The notes below the pieces were generated by a model that saw only the letters and a list, made by a program, of their open reading frames with translations, made no database searches and was not told where the DNA came from. A stretch of 33,760 nucleotides of DNA from Bryobacterales bacterium (GTDB taxonomy: Bacteria > Acidobacteriota > Terriglobia > Bryobacterales > Bryobacteraceae). The translations under genes were made by a program, and so were the position numbers. Shown in pieces: positions 23,898 to 32,808 of the stretch. The DNA is taken from NCBI GenBank assembly GCA_947467185.1, contig CANIHR010000017.1, positions 1 through 33,760 of the forward strand. The letters are read 5' to 3'. Every line of letters begins with the position of its first letter. Position 1 is the first letter of the stretch.

Positions 23898-24089
23898 TCT
23901 GTGTCCTCTTTAGATGATATCCCCGCGTCACACCCGGCTGCTGACGTACCGTCCCCTCAATCAAAGGCCACAACGCGCTCCCGTGATTATCCACCAGAAG
24001 CGCCTCCCGATGCAGTGCGGGAGTTTTGTCGTCAGTTGCCTTACCTGAATCGATTAAACTGGTAACGCTTCACTCGGGACTCCAACACT

Positions 24090-26654
24090 ATGCCTTCCGC
24101 CCCTGCCCGTCTCCTGAAACTCGCCGCCCTGCTGCTTCCCGCGCTCTCTCTCACGGCTCAGACCGTCGACTACAAGACTCAGGTCAGCGCCATCTTTGCT
24201 CACAAATGCGCTGCGTGCCACAACTCCACCAAGCGGTCGGGCGGCCTGTCCCTCGCCACTTATGAAGACGTACTGACCGGTGGTCGCAACGGAGCCGTAG
24301 TCCGTCCCGGCAAAAGTGCCGAGAGCATGTTGCTCCGCCGCATCACCGGTGCCGTAGAACCCCGGATGCCTCAGGACGACGAGCCTCTGACTTCAGCCGA
24401 GACCATCCTCATCCGCAAATGGATCGACGAAGGGGCCCGCCCAACTCCGAAATCCGCCCCCGCCAAACCGAAGTGGGAGGCCCCTCTCACTCTGACCAAA
24501 CCAGCCGTTCCCGCCGCTGCCTGGCCCGGCTGGTCAAACCCCATCGACAGCTTCACAGCCTCTTATCTGGTCCGCCACGGCCTGAAAGAAATCCTGCCAG
24601 TCACCGACGCCGTCTTCGCCCGCCGCGCTTATCTCGACATCCAGGGCCTCCTGCCCGAACCAAAAGATATCCAGGCCTTCGTCGCCGATAAAGCCACTGA
24701 TAAGCGCGCGCAGCTGGTCGCGACCCTCCTCGCCGACAACAAAAAGTACACCGAGAACTGGATCTCTTACTGGAACGACCTCCTTCGCAACGACGAAGGT
24801 GTCGTCTACTACTCCGAAACCGCGCAGCGCAAGAGCATCTCCCCCTGGATCTATTCCTCGCTCGAAACCAACAAGCCCTTCGACCAGTGGATTCACCAGT
24901 TGCTGAACCCCACCAACCCGTCCGACCCCGACGGCTTCCTCATTGGCGTCAACTGGCGTGGCACCGTCAGCGCCAGCCAGACCCCCGCCCTCCAGGCCGC
25001 CCAGAACACCGCGCAGATCTTCCTTGGCATCAATTTGAAGTGCAACTCCTGCCACGACAGCTTCGTCAGCAAATGGAAACTGAGGGACGCTTATTCGCTC
25101 GCAGCCTTCTTCTCCACCGAAGAAGAACTGCAGCTTTACCGCTGCGACACCATCACGCCCCAGTTCGCCAAAGCTGCCTTCCTCTACCCCGAACTCAGCC
25201 CGAAGTTGCCCTCATACTCAGCCGCGGACCGCCGCGCCGCCGCTGCCGCCACCTTCACCGACACCCGCAACGGACGCATGCCCCGCACCGTCGTCAACCG
25301 CATCTGGCAGCGCCTTATGGGGCGGGGAATTGTTGAAAATGTCGATGAAATGGATGGCGAACCGTTCAATCCCCAGCTCCTCGACTGGCTCGCCAGCGAC
25401 TTTGTCTCCTCCGGGTACGACCTGAAACACCTCATCGCGCAGATCATCACCTCTCGGACTTACCAGCTGCCCACGGTTCCCCAAAAGGGCGACCCGCCGA
25501 AGGAGTACGTCTTTAAGGGGCCCGAAATCCGCCGCGTCACTGCCGAACAGTTCGCCGACGCTGTTGCTTCCCTCACCGGCGATTGGCACGTGACTCCCGG
25601 CAGCCTGGAATTCCCCCCTGCCCGCACTTCTCTGCCGCCGCTGCAGGTTTCCGGCCGTCCCTTCGATGGCTCGCTCAACAAAGCCAACGGTGGTCAGGCC
25701 GTACCCGACGCGCCTCCCGTTCCGCGCACCGGCACACCCGCGCCGCCTCCGCCCCCCTTCACCGCCATCCCCGCCGGTAATTACACCCGCGAATGGCGGC
25801 TGGCGGCCAGTAATCTCACCCGAGCGCTCGGTCGCCCCATTCGCGACCAGGTTTACGGCACCCGCGATACCCAGGCGGCCATGCTCCCGGCCCTCGAAGT
25901 CGTCAATGGTGAACAACTCACCCACTGGCTGTGGCGCGGTGGACGCAAACTGATTGGCGAACTTCCGGCGGAACCGAAGAGCCTCCTTTCCCGCCAGGCT
26001 CCCGCCGGTCGTGCGAATCCGATCACTGCCTCGGCGTTCACCCTCGACGTCGCGAAGTCGCAAAAGCTCTACCTCATCGTGCAGGATTCCCTCTCCACCG
26101 CCCCCGACAGAGCCAAACCCGTCTGGCTCAACGCCGAACTCGTCGGCGCGAACGGTGCCGTCACCCCGCTGTCCTCCCTGCAGCCCGAAAACCCCTCGGA
26201 CCTCCGCGAGGGCACCGGCACCGTCATGGTTGCCGGCGGCGATACCACCGGCAATGCGCTGCGAGTGAAACTCTCCTCCGTGCTGGTCTACGACATCGCG
26301 GGCAAGGGCTTCACTACCTTCCGGGGCGCTACCGGCTATGAACAGGTCACCCTCAACCAGGGCGAAAACGTCACCGGACGCTTCTTCGTCTTCGACCAGA
26401 ACCCCACCATGGACCGCCTCGTCAGCCCCAATCCGGCGACGCCGCGCCCCACCCCGGCGGTCCTGAAAACCGTGCCCGAAGCGGTTGACTACATCTACTG
26501 GTTCGCCCTCGGCCGTGCTCCCAATGCCGCCGAGCGAGCCGTTTCCGAACGGGCCCTGCTCGATTCCTCTCGTCCCGGCCGCCCTGGCCCCGATGGTGTG
26601 GCCGACCTCCTCTGGTCCGTCCTCATGACCCCTGAATTCCAGTACATCCGCTAA
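24090..26654 (+). CDS. PSCyt1/DUF1549/DUF1553 domain protein
   Basis: The 854-residue secreted protein has a signal peptide (1-23) and a Planctomycete-type cytochrome c domain with a CAACH haem site (40-44) and R-M-P-Q as ligand region. This is followed by DUF1549 (around 145-340: RRAYLDIQGLLPEPKDIQAFVAD, WISYWNDLLRNDEG, CNSCHDSF with a second CxxCH) and DUF1553 (around 390-850: NGRMPRTVVNRIWQRLMGRGIVENVDEMDG, YDLKHLIAQIITSRTYQL). Such proteins occur in Planctomycetes, Verrucomicrobia and Acidobacteria with a DUF1501 partner, as here 11 nt downstream. Their exact function is not established; export, haem binding and a role in polymer or sulphated-glycan use have been proposed. Confidence 0.88.
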   Translation: MPSAPARLLKLAALLLPALSLTAQTVDYKTQVSAIFAHKCAACHNSTKRSGGLSLATYEDVLTGGRNGAVVRPGKSAESMLLRRITGAVEPRMPQDDEPLTSAETILIRKWIDEGARPTPKSAPAKPKWEAPLTLTKPAVPAAAWPGWSNPIDSFTASYLVRHGLKEILPVTDAVFARRAYLDIQGLLPEPKDIQAFVADKATDKRAQLVATLLADNKKYTENWISYWNDLLRNDEGVVYYSETAQRKSISPWIYSSLETNKPFDQWIHQLLNPTNPSDPDGFLIGVNWRGTVSASQTPALQAAQNTAQIFLGINLKCNSCHDSFVSKWKLRDAYSLAAFFSTEEELQLYRCDTITPQFAKAAFLYPELSPKLPSYSAADRRAAAAATFTDTRNGRMPRTVVNRIWQRLMGRGIVENVDEMDGEPFNPQLLDWLASDFVSSGYDLKHLIAQIITSRTYQLPTVPQKGDPPKEYVFKGPEIRRVTAEQFADAVASLTGDWHVTPGSLEFPPARTSLPPLQVSGRPFDGSLNKANGGQAVPDAPPVPRTGTPAPPPPPFTAIPAGNYTREWRLAASNLTRALGRPIRDQVYGTRDTQAAMLPALEVVNGEQLTHWLWRGGRKLIGELPAEPKSLLSRQAPAGRANPITASAFTLDVAKSQKLYLIVQDSLSTAPDRAKPVWLNAELVGANGAVTPLSSLQPENPSDLREGTGTVMVAGGDTTGNALRVKLSSVLVYDIAGKGFTTFRGATGYEQVTLNQGENVTGRFFVFDQNPTMDRLVSPNPATPRPTPAVLKTVPEAVDYIYWFALGRAPNAAERAVSERALLDSSRPGRPGPDGVADLLWSVLMTPEFQYIR

Positions 26655-26665
26655 CGGTAACCAAA

Positions 26666-28108
26666 ATGACGCGCGAAGAAAAACTGATCAGTTCCAAAAT
26701 CGGCCGCCGCGGCTTCATGAGCAGCGGCGTCACAGCCGCAGGCACCCTCGCTGCCCTCGCCGGTCGCGAACTCGCCATGGCGCAGACACCCATGCTGCCC
26801 TCCACCGCCGACTCCATCATTGTTCTGTGGATGGCCGGTGGTATGGCAGCTACCGAGACCTTCGATCCCAAACGCTACACGCCCTTTGCCCCCGGCGTCC
26901 GCACCGACCGTGTCCTCAGCACCTTCCCGGCCATCGACACTGCCGTCGACAACATCAAGATCTCCCAGGGTCTGGAACGCGTTGCCAAAGTGATGGACCG
27001 CGCCACGCTCATCAAGACCTTCCAGGCCGCCGACCTCGGCTTCATCCTCCACTCCCGCCACCAGTACCACTGGCATACCGGCTACGTGCCGCCGCAGCCC
27101 ATGGCCATCCCCCACCTCGGCGCGGTCATCGCGAAGACCCTCGGTCCCCGCGTGCCCACCATGCCGCCGTTCATCTCCATCGGGCAAAATCTGGAAATCG
27201 GCGCCGAAGCCGCGCCCCTCAAGTCCTTCCACACCGCCGGCTACCTCGGCACGGAATACGGTCCCTTCCTGATCACCAACCCGCAGGACGCCGCCTCCGC
27301 CGTCCGCCCTCCGGCCGACCTGGGCCAGGAGCGCTTCCGCACCCGCCGCAATCTCTACGAGCGCATTCTAGCCGCCCAGCCCGTCTATCAATACGCGGGC
27401 GATTTCCAGCGCGAGTCCATGCTCCGCTCCCTCGATAATGCGGACCGCCTTCTGAACTCACCGCAGGCCAAAGCCTTCGACCTTTCGCAGGAGCCGGAAG
27501 CCACCCGCAACGTCTACGGCCAGAGTCGCTTCGGCCAGGGCTGCCTCCTCGCCCGCCGCCTCGTCGAAAACGGCGCGCGCTACGTCGAAGTCACCTCCGA
27601 GTACATCCCCTTCGTCAACTGGGATTCCCACCAGGATGGCCACTCCCGCGCTCAGGAAATGAAGCAGCGGATCGACGCGCCCATCGCTCAACTCATCCTT
27701 GACCTGGAAGAACGCGGCCTCCTGAACCGGACCCTCGTCGTGCTCGCCAGTGAATTCAGCCGCGACGCCATCACCGAGGGCAAGGTAGGCAAGGAAGTGA
27801 AGGACCAGTCCTCGCAAACCCCCGACGTGATGCAGCAGCCGACCCACTACGGCATGCACCGCCACTTCACCGGAGCCGGTGCCGTCCTCATGTTCGGCGG
27901 AGGCGTGAAAAAAGGTTTCGTCTACGGCAAGACAGCCGACGAGCGCCCGTGTATCACGCTCGAAAACCCGGTCTCTATGGAAGACCTCCACGCGACGATG
28001 TATCACACCCTCGGCATCCCGCCGACCCACTCCTTCATTACGGAAAAGCGCCCCGTCTACGTGACGAAAGACGGAAAAGGTAAGGCGATCAAAGCGCTGT
28101 TCGCTTAG
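26666..28108 (+). CDS. DUF1501 family Tat-exported protein
   Basis: The 480-residue protein carries a twin-arginine signal (GRRGFMSSG, then an alanine-rich core to about residue 38). The body matches DUF1501, an alkaline-phosphatase-like fold related to sulfatases: IIVLWMAGGMAATETFDPK, HSRHQYHWHTGY, VPTMPPFISIG, ENGARYVEVTSEY, NRTLVVLASEFSRDAI and GAGAVLMFGGGVKKG. Catalytic residues of true sulfatases (the Cys/Ser formylglycine motif) are not seen. It follows the PSCyt1 protein gene by 11 nt, and the pair almost certainly works together. Confidence 0.88.
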   Translation: MTREEKLISSKIGRRGFMSSGVTAAGTLAALAGRELAMAQTPMLPSTADSIIVLWMAGGMAATETFDPKRYTPFAPGVRTDRVLSTFPAIDTAVDNIKISQGLERVAKVMDRATLIKTFQAADLGFILHSRHQYHWHTGYVPPQPMAIPHLGAVIAKTLGPRVPTMPPFISIGQNLEIGAEAAPLKSFHTAGYLGTEYGPFLITNPQDAASAVRPPADLGQERFRTRRNLYERILAAQPVYQYAGDFQRESMLRSLDNADRLLNSPQAKAFDLSQEPEATRNVYGQSRFGQGCLLARRLVENGARYVEVTSEYIPFVNWDSHQDGHSRAQEMKQRIDAPIAQLILDLEERGLLNRTLVVLASEFSRDAITEGKVGKEVKDQSSQTPDVMQQPTHYGMHRHFTGAGAVLMFGGGVKKGFVYGKTADERPCITLENPVSMEDLHATMYHTLGIPPTHSFITEKRPVYVTKDGKGKAIKALFA

Positions 28109-28129
28109 ACTAAGCCCAAAGGGGCCAAA

Positions 28130-28531
28130 ATGGAATCACCACAAAGCGGACGCATCCTGGGAATCGGCGGCATCTTCTTCAAATCCGCCAATCGCGACCA
28201 AATGAAGGAATGGTATTCGAAGCACCTGGGCCTTGCGGACAGCGGTCACGGCGTGATGCTGCCCTGGCGTCAGCACGACGCCCCGGAAAAAGAACACGTC
28301 ACCGTGTGGAGTGTCTTCCCCGCCGCGACGGACTACTTCGGTCCCGGTCCATCACCGTTCATGATCAACTACATCGTGGACGACATGGATGCTCTCCTCG
28401 AGCGCCTCGAAAAAGAGGGAGTCCAGATCGATCCCAACCGCATGAACGAATCCTACGGCCGCTTCGCCTGGATCTACGACTCCGACGGCAACAAGATCGA
28501 ACTCTGGCAGCCGGTCTCTGACGCAGCGTAA
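28130..28531 (+). CDS. VOC (glyoxalase/dioxygenase-fold) family protein
   Basis: The 133-residue protein has the vicinal-oxygen-chelate layout of paired beta-alpha-beta-beta-beta modules: RILGIGGIFFKSANRDQMKEWYSKHLGL, then INYIVDDMDALLERLEKEGVQI and the final FAWIYDSDGNKIELWQP with a likely metal Glu. It is a small cytoplasmic enzyme or binding protein; substrates in this family vary widely, so none is named. AAAGGGGCC precedes the ATG, and the gene follows the DUF1501 gene by about 20 nt, so it may be the last gene of that transcript. Confidence 0.82.
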   Translation: MESPQSGRILGIGGIFFKSANRDQMKEWYSKHLGLADSGHGVMLPWRQHDAPEKEHVTVWSVFPAATDYFGPGPSPFMINYIVDDMDALLERLEKEGVQIDPNRMNESYGRFAWIYDSDGNKIELWQPVSDAA

Positions 28532-28556
28532 ACAGCCCCGGGTGCATATCGTACAG

Positions 28557-28979
28557 TTAGCGGAATGGGTTTTCGATGCGCACGCCGCGGATAGTTTGGC
28601 CGTGTTGCAGATCTTCGGTTAGCAGGCGGGCACATTGCCCATCCGTTGCTGCGCTCACTATCAGCGAATCCCACCACGACAGTTTCTCGACGGCATGGAT
28701 CGAAAGCGCGGTTTCGAGTAGGCTTCGACTCGATTCTACCCTTGCCAGCGGCTCCACAAGTTCCGCATACAAAGTCGCCGCATCGTTAGGTGTAAACGGT
28801 GTCGCCGCCTTGCGCAAAAGAAAGTTCAGCCATTCATGAACCACCTGGAAGCTGACCATGCCAGTACCCTTGGCTCGGGCGTCCAGAACCAGAGACAAGG
28901 CGATCTCGTGTTTTCGCGGGTCCCTTCGGTCCACCGCGTAAATCAGGACGTTGGAATCCAGCAGAAATCTATCGTTCAT
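28557..28979 (-). CDS. vapC: VapC-type PIN-domain toxin
   Basis: PIN-domain ribonuclease toxins cut tRNA or rRNA when the antitoxin is lost. The 140-residue protein starts at ATG 28979 and has LLDSNVLIY with the first aspartate, the middle glutamate in HEWLNF, WWDSLIVSAA with the next aspartate, and LLTEDLQHG with the last acidic residue, a complete active site. The 464-residue track ORF is an artefact: the frame stays open backwards through the antitoxin and the neighbouring exoprotein. It overlaps the antitoxin by 11 nt, the usual coupling, and is convergent with the VOC gene. Confidence 0.88.
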   Translation of the reverse strand: MNDRFLLDSNVLIYAVDRRDPRKHEIALSLVLDARAKGTGMVSFQVVHEWLNFLLRKAATPFTPNDAATLYAELVEPLARVESSRSLLETALSIHAVEKLSWWDSLIVSAATDGQCARLLTEDLQHGQTIRGVRIENPFR

Positions 28980-29196
28980 TGAGTTCTTCGCGGCTTGGTC
29001 GGGGACCCGCCTCGAAATACGGCATCCGGTCCAGCAGTTTCTCAATGTCAGCCCGCGTCGGAGTCGTCTCGTCGGAGTATTTTGCCAGCCAGATCCGGAA
29101 TTCGCTGTTGAGGGTCGTCTTGCGTGATTCCGCTTTCCGTCGCGCGCGCTCAATGACCTCCGGATCGGCGCTGAAGGTGAGATTTCGGAGTCCCAT
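28969..29196 (-). CDS. vapB: VapB-type antitoxin
   Basis: The 75-residue protein has an N-terminal strand (MGLRNLTFSAD) and helices (PEVIERARRKAESRKTTLNSEFRIWLAKY) of a ribbon-helix-helix DNA-binding domain, and a C-terminal tail (RADIEKLLDRMPYFEAGPRPSREELNER) that would wrap the toxin. This domain normally also represses the pair's own promoter. A TACACT box ends 8 nt before the ATG, which would make the message nearly leaderless. The gene is divergent from the CRTAC1-like gene. Confidence 0.82.
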   Translation of the reverse strand: MGLRNLTFSADPEVIERARRKAESRKTTLNSEFRIWLAKYSDETTPTRADIEKLLDRMPYFEAGPRPSREELNER

Positions 29197-29273
29197 ATAT
29201 TTCCAGTGTACGCGAAACGACTCGTGTGTGCGAGTCCTCCGACACCTATGCCCAACTCTTCATTCGGCACGAT

Positions 29274-30974
29274 ATGATGGCCACGGTGCGAAACCCGGGT
29301 CAACAGTATCGCTTCCGCGCAGGCTTGCTCCTCCTCGTCACCGTCGCCCTCCTCCTCGCCTTCAACGCCGCCAGCCAGCCTCCCAAGCCCACCGCTCCGG
29401 TCCCCTCCCAATTCACAGATATCGCCCTCCGCGTCCGGTTCGACTACGTAACCCGCAACGACTTCCGCGACCGCAAGTACTTCCCGCAACCCATGTGCGG
29501 CGGAGTCGCCATCTTCGATTTCGATAACGACGGCTGGCAGGATATCTTCTTCACCAACGGCTCCGAACTTCCCTCCATGCAGCGCCCCGCGGCCTTCAAC
29601 AACTGCCTCCTCCACAACCGGCACGACGGCACCTTTGACGACCAGACCGCCGCCGCCGGCCTCCTCGGCAAAGACATGGGCTACAGCCTCGGCGTCGCAG
29701 TTGGTGACTACGACAACGACGGTTTCGCCGACCTCTTCATCTGCAATCTCGGCGAAAACAAACTCCTCCACAACAACCACAACGGCACCTTCACCGACGT
29801 CACGCCCGGCGCGGGCCTCGGCAAACCGCAGGACACCATCAGCGTCGATGCCGCGTGGTTCGATTACGACGGGGATAGTCTCCCCGACCTCCTCGTCTCC
29901 GACTACACCAAATGGACCCCCGCCGCTGATTTCCGCTGCGTCGATGCTCAAAAACGGGAAATCTACTGCAGCCCCACCCGCTACATCAGCGTGCCCGACC
30001 GCCTCTACCGCAACCTCGGAAACGGCAAGTTCGAGGACATCACGGCCGCCGCCGGACTCTCGGAAGCTCGCGGCAAAGGCATGGGCATCTCCATAGCTGA
30101 CGTGGACCGCGACGGCCGACCTGACGTCTTCGTCGTCAACGACACCGAACGCAACTTCCTCTTTATGAACCAGGGTGGCGGCAAGTTTCGCGAACTCGGC
30201 GTCCCGTTCGGCGTCGCCTATAACGACGATGGTGTCACCGTGAACGGCATGGGTTCCGACGCTAAAGACTACGACAACGACGGCTTCCCCGACTTCTTCT
30301 ACAACAACCTGCCCAGCCAGGTCTTCGCGCTCTTCCGGAACGAAGCAGGTAAGGCTTTCCGCTACGTGAGTCCCGCCGCCGCACTGGGACGACTCTCATA
30401 TCGCTTCGGTGGCTGGAGCGCCGGCTTCATCGACTACGACAACGACGGCTGGAAGGACATCTACTCCGCCAACGGGGACGTCGATTACCTCGGCGACAAC
30501 GCAAAACAGGCCGACACCATGTTCCGCAACGAGGGTGGCAAGACGTTCTCCGATGCCTCGCCCCGCATGGGCTCCGCCTTCACGCGACTCGGCTACCACC
30601 GCGGAGCCTCGTTTGGCGATCTCAATAACGACGGTTCTCTCGACATCGTCGTTACCGGCCTGAATGAACGCCCCCGCATCCTCATGAACGCCGGTAATAA
30701 AGGCCGTCACTGGTTGAGCCTCGAACTGACCGGCACCAAAGCCAGCCGCGACGCCGTCGGCGCGAACGTGAAGGTGACTACCGCGTCCGGCCGCACACTG
30801 ATCAACCATGTGGCAATCTCGATCGGCCTGCTGTCTTCTTCGGAAAAGCGCGTCCACTTCGGGCTCGGCTCCGAAGCCGAAATCAAAACTGTCGAGATTC
30901 AGTGGCCCGGCGGCCAGGTCCAGACGCTGAACAACGTCCGCGCCGACCAGTTCCTGAAAGTCCGCGAGCCCTAA
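29274..30974 (+). CDS. FG-GAP/VCBS repeat protein with ASPIC/UnbV domain (CRTAC1-like)
   Basis: The secreted or anchored protein has an N-terminal hydrophobic segment (LLLLVTVALLLAF) and about seven calcium-binding FG-GAP loops of the D-x-D-x-D-G type: FDFDNDG, GDYDNDG, FDYDGDS, ADVDRDG, KDYDNDG, IDYDNDG and GDLNNDG. These form an integrin-alpha-like propeller. It ends in the ASPIC/UnbV domain (KGRHWLSLELTGT, SSEKRVHFGLGS, VEIQWPGG). The track ORF starts at GTG 29226, but ATG 29274 (or 29277) gives a normal signal region. Such proteins are frequent in Acidobacteriota; the role is thought to be in surface binding. The stop overlaps the end of the GntR gene by 4 nt (convergent). Confidence 0.88.
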   Translation: MMATVRNPGQQYRFRAGLLLLVTVALLLAFNAASQPPKPTAPVPSQFTDIALRVRFDYVTRNDFRDRKYFPQPMCGGVAIFDFDNDGWQDIFFTNGSELPSMQRPAAFNNCLLHNRHDGTFDDQTAAAGLLGKDMGYSLGVAVGDYDNDGFADLFICNLGENKLLHNNHNGTFTDVTPGAGLGKPQDTISVDAAWFDYDGDSLPDLLVSDYTKWTPAADFRCVDAQKREIYCSPTRYISVPDRLYRNLGNGKFEDITAAAGLSEARGKGMGISIADVDRDGRPDVFVVNDTERNFLFMNQGGGKFRELGVPFGVAYNDDGVTVNGMGSDAKDYDNDGFPDFFYNNLPSQVFALFRNEAGKAFRYVSPAAALGRLSYRFGGWSAGFIDYDNDGWKDIYSANGDVDYLGDNAKQADTMFRNEGGKTFSDASPRMGSAFTRLGYHRGASFGDLNNDGSLDIVVTGLNERPRILMNAGNKGRHWLSLELTGTKASRDAVGANVKVTTASGRTLINHVAISIGLLSSSEKRVHFGLGSEAEIKTVEIQWPGGQVQTLNNVRADQFLKVREP

Positions 30975-31714
30975 TTTTTCTGCGTTTTGCGCGCGGTGTT
31001 GATAGCCTGGGCCCCCTGGGTCCGGTTAAACGACCGCAGCGCCTCGCGGAAGTGGATCACCATATACTCCCGGGCCTGCACAGCGTCGCCATCGGAAATC
31101 GCATCCGCAATTCGCTGGTGCGTCACCGCCACCTGGTCCAGTTCCGACTGCACCACGCGGTTCTTCAACCCCACCCGAATCGTCGTCTTCAATGCCCCAC
31201 GAAGCGCGCTGCCAATCAGGCCGAACAGTGGATTCCCCGTAGCCTGGCCAATGGTCTCGTGAAACCGCGCATCGGCCTCGGCGAAAAGATCCTGACGCGC
31301 AATATTCGCCCGCATGATCGCAGCCTCATGCTGCAGGGCGGCCGCGTGCGTCGGTAGTCTGTTTTCTGCCGCCAGTTCCGCCGCACGTACCTCAATCGCC
31401 GCGCGCAAATGCAATGCCTGTTCCGTGGTTGCTTGCTCGGTCGAGATCGCGTGTTCCAGCAGGTGCTCAAGCACACCCTCATTAATGCTGCCCACCCGTG
31501 GTGGTCGGCCGTTGCTGATTTCGAGGATTCCCGCCATCCGCAGACCTCGGTACGCTTCGCGAACAATACCCCGGCTGATGCCCAACTCCGAACTCACGCT
31601 CAGTTCCGACGGGACCTCGTCTCCGGAGCGCAGTCTATTCTCCCGGATGTACGTCACCATATGCCGCGCGACCGTATCGGAAAGGCTGCTTCTGGTCGGA
31701 TCAGGGGTTGACAT
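30971..31714 (-). CDS. GntR family (FadR-type, FCD domain) transcriptional regulator
   Basis: The 247-residue regulator has an N-terminal winged helix (about 10-78: LSDTVARHMVTYIRENRLRSGDEVPSELSVSSELGISRGIVREAYRGLRMAGILE) and a C-terminal all-helical FCD ligand domain with the metal or ligand histidines around FHETIGQATGNPLF and HQRIADAI. FCD regulators respond to sugar acids, organic acids or amino acids. It is divergent from the mutarotase-like gene, and a perfect palindrome lies in that gene's promoter, the obvious target. A TAGAAT box (31723-31728, minus strand) ends 8 nt before its own ATG, so the message may be leaderless. Confidence 0.9.
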   Translation of the reverse strand: MSTPDPTRSSLSDTVARHMVTYIRENRLRSGDEVPSELSVSSELGISRGIVREAYRGLRMAGILEISNGRPPRVGSINEGVLEHLLEHAISTEQATTEQALHLRAAIEVRAAELAAENRLPTHAAALQHEAAIMRANIARQDLFAEADARFHETIGQATGNPLFGLIGSALRGALKTTIRVGLKNRVVQSELDQVAVTHQRIADAISDGDAVQAREYMVIHFREALRSFNRTQGAQAINTARKTQKN

Positions 31715-31767
31715 TTTCTTACATTCTACCTTTGGCTGGCGGAGTGCCTATAAATCTACTACAAACC

Positions 31768-31796
31768 TTGACCTGTTTAACAGGCCCTGATAGCAT
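31768..31796 (+). promoter_or_regulatory. Promoter of the mutarotase-like gene
   Basis: TTGACC and TAGCAT are separated by exactly 17 nt, a good housekeeping-sigma promoter. The -10 box ends 7 nt before the ATG, so transcription should start at or next to the first codon. Confidence 0.65.
31772..31784. promoter_or_regulatory. Palindromic operator, probable GntR target
   Basis: CCTGTT-T-AACAGG is a perfect 13-nt inverted repeat overlapping the -35 box and the spacer. Bound there, a regulator would block the promoter. The adjacent divergent FadR-type gene is the likely owner, which is inference from position. Confidence 0.55.
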
Positions 31797-31803
31797 CAAT
31801 CCC

Positions 31804-32808
31804 ATGCGTCTTCGCCTTCCTCTCCTGTTCGCCGCCGTCGCCCTCTGTGGCCAGGCTGCCGAGCCACCATCTGCGGTGATCTCCAGCAAACAGATTAAGG
31901 TGAACCTATATCTGCCGGATGTAGAGAAAGGCTTCTACCAGGGAGCCCGGTTCGACTGGAGTGGCATGATCGGTCTGGTCGAGGCTGGTGGCCACAAGTT
32001 CTACGGTCAATGGTTCAAGAGGGTAGATCCGGAAACCCGCGACGTTGGGTACAAGGAAGATGGCGTTGTGGCCGCCGTGAACACGGCTGCGGTAGGCCCC
32101 GTGGAGGAATTTCAGACGCCCCTCGGCTTCGCCACCGCCAAACCGGGCGAAACCTTCGTGAAGATCGGCGTTGGCTCCCTCGAAAAGACAGCCGACAACC
32201 AGTACGCCTTCGCCAAAGTCTTTAAGATCGTCGATCATGGCAAATGGAGCGTGAAGCGCTCCCCCACCTCCGTCGAAATCACGCACGACCTCCTCGACAA
32301 AAGCTCCGGCTATGGCTATTCCTACACGAAGATCATTCGTGTCGCGCCCGATAAGCCCCAGTTGATCATCGAACACCGCCTGAAAAATACCGGCGCCCAA
32401 CCCATTCTCTCCACCCTCTACGACCACAACTTCACCGTGTTCGACGGCGAACCCACCGGCGACATCACCGTCACGGTGCCCTGGGAAATCAAGTCCACCC
32501 GTCCGCCCGACGCGAAGTTCGCCACTGTCTCCGGCCACGAATTCGTCTATGCCAAAACGCTCGAAGGTCAGGAACGCGCTTCCGGCGGCCTGCAGGGCTT
32601 TGGCCCCGACGCCTCCCAGTACGACTTCCGTATTGAGAACAAGAAGACCGGCACCGGTATCCGCATCCAGGGCGACCGTCCGCTGACGAACGCTACTGTC
32701 TGGTCCATCCGCCCCGTAATGGCGGTGGAACCGTTTATCGAAATCAAGGCCGATCCCGGCAAAGAGTTTACCTGGGCGTACACCTACACTTACTACAATC
32801 TCAAGTAA
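31804..32808 (+). CDS. Secreted galactose-mutarotase-fold protein
   Basis: The 334-residue protein, started at ATG 31804 after a good promoter, has a signal peptide (MRLRLPLLFAAVALCGQAA). The mature part has a beta-sandwich pattern like aldose epimerases and related carbohydrate-binding enzymes: GARFDWSGMIGLVEAGGHKFY, then TLYDHNFTVFDGEP, and the late IEIKADPGKEFTWAYTYTYY. The histidine in TLYDHNFTVF could be catalytic, but the family assignment is by fold pattern only. Regulation by the divergent GntR protein is likely. A CRTAC1-like gene follows directly after the stop (TAA then ATG), so both should be transcribed together. Confidence 0.65.
   Translation: MRLRLPLLFAAVALCGQAAEPPSAVISSKQIKVNLYLPDVEKGFYQGARFDWSGMIGLVEAGGHKFYGQWFKRVDPETRDVGYKEDGVVAAVNTAAVGPVEEFQTPLGFATAKPGETFVKIGVGSLEKTADNQYAFAKVFKIVDHGKWSVKRSPTSVEITHDLLDKSSGYGYSYTKIIRVAPDKPQLIIEHRLKNTGAQPILSTLYDHNFTVFDGEPTGDITVTVPWEIKSTRPPDAKFATVSGHEFVYAKTLEGQERASGGLQGFGPDASQYDFRIENKKTGTGIRIQGDRPLTNATVWSIRPVMAVEPFIEIKADPGKEFTWAYTYTYYNLK

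Noticed and set aside
23898-24089. Possible small plus-strand genes in the gap before the PSCyt1 gene (for example the end of the 151-aa ORF 23610-24065)
   Set aside because: The frames overlap the rfbA-like gene or lack a ribosome site, and the peptides have no recognisable pattern. I see only a possible weak promoter here (TAAACTGG near 24054).
28557-29951. Single 464-aa minus-strand ORF
   Set aside because: Only its C-terminal 140 residues form a protein (VapC). The remainder is an open frame antisense to the CRTAC1-like gene and overlapping the VapB gene in another frame.
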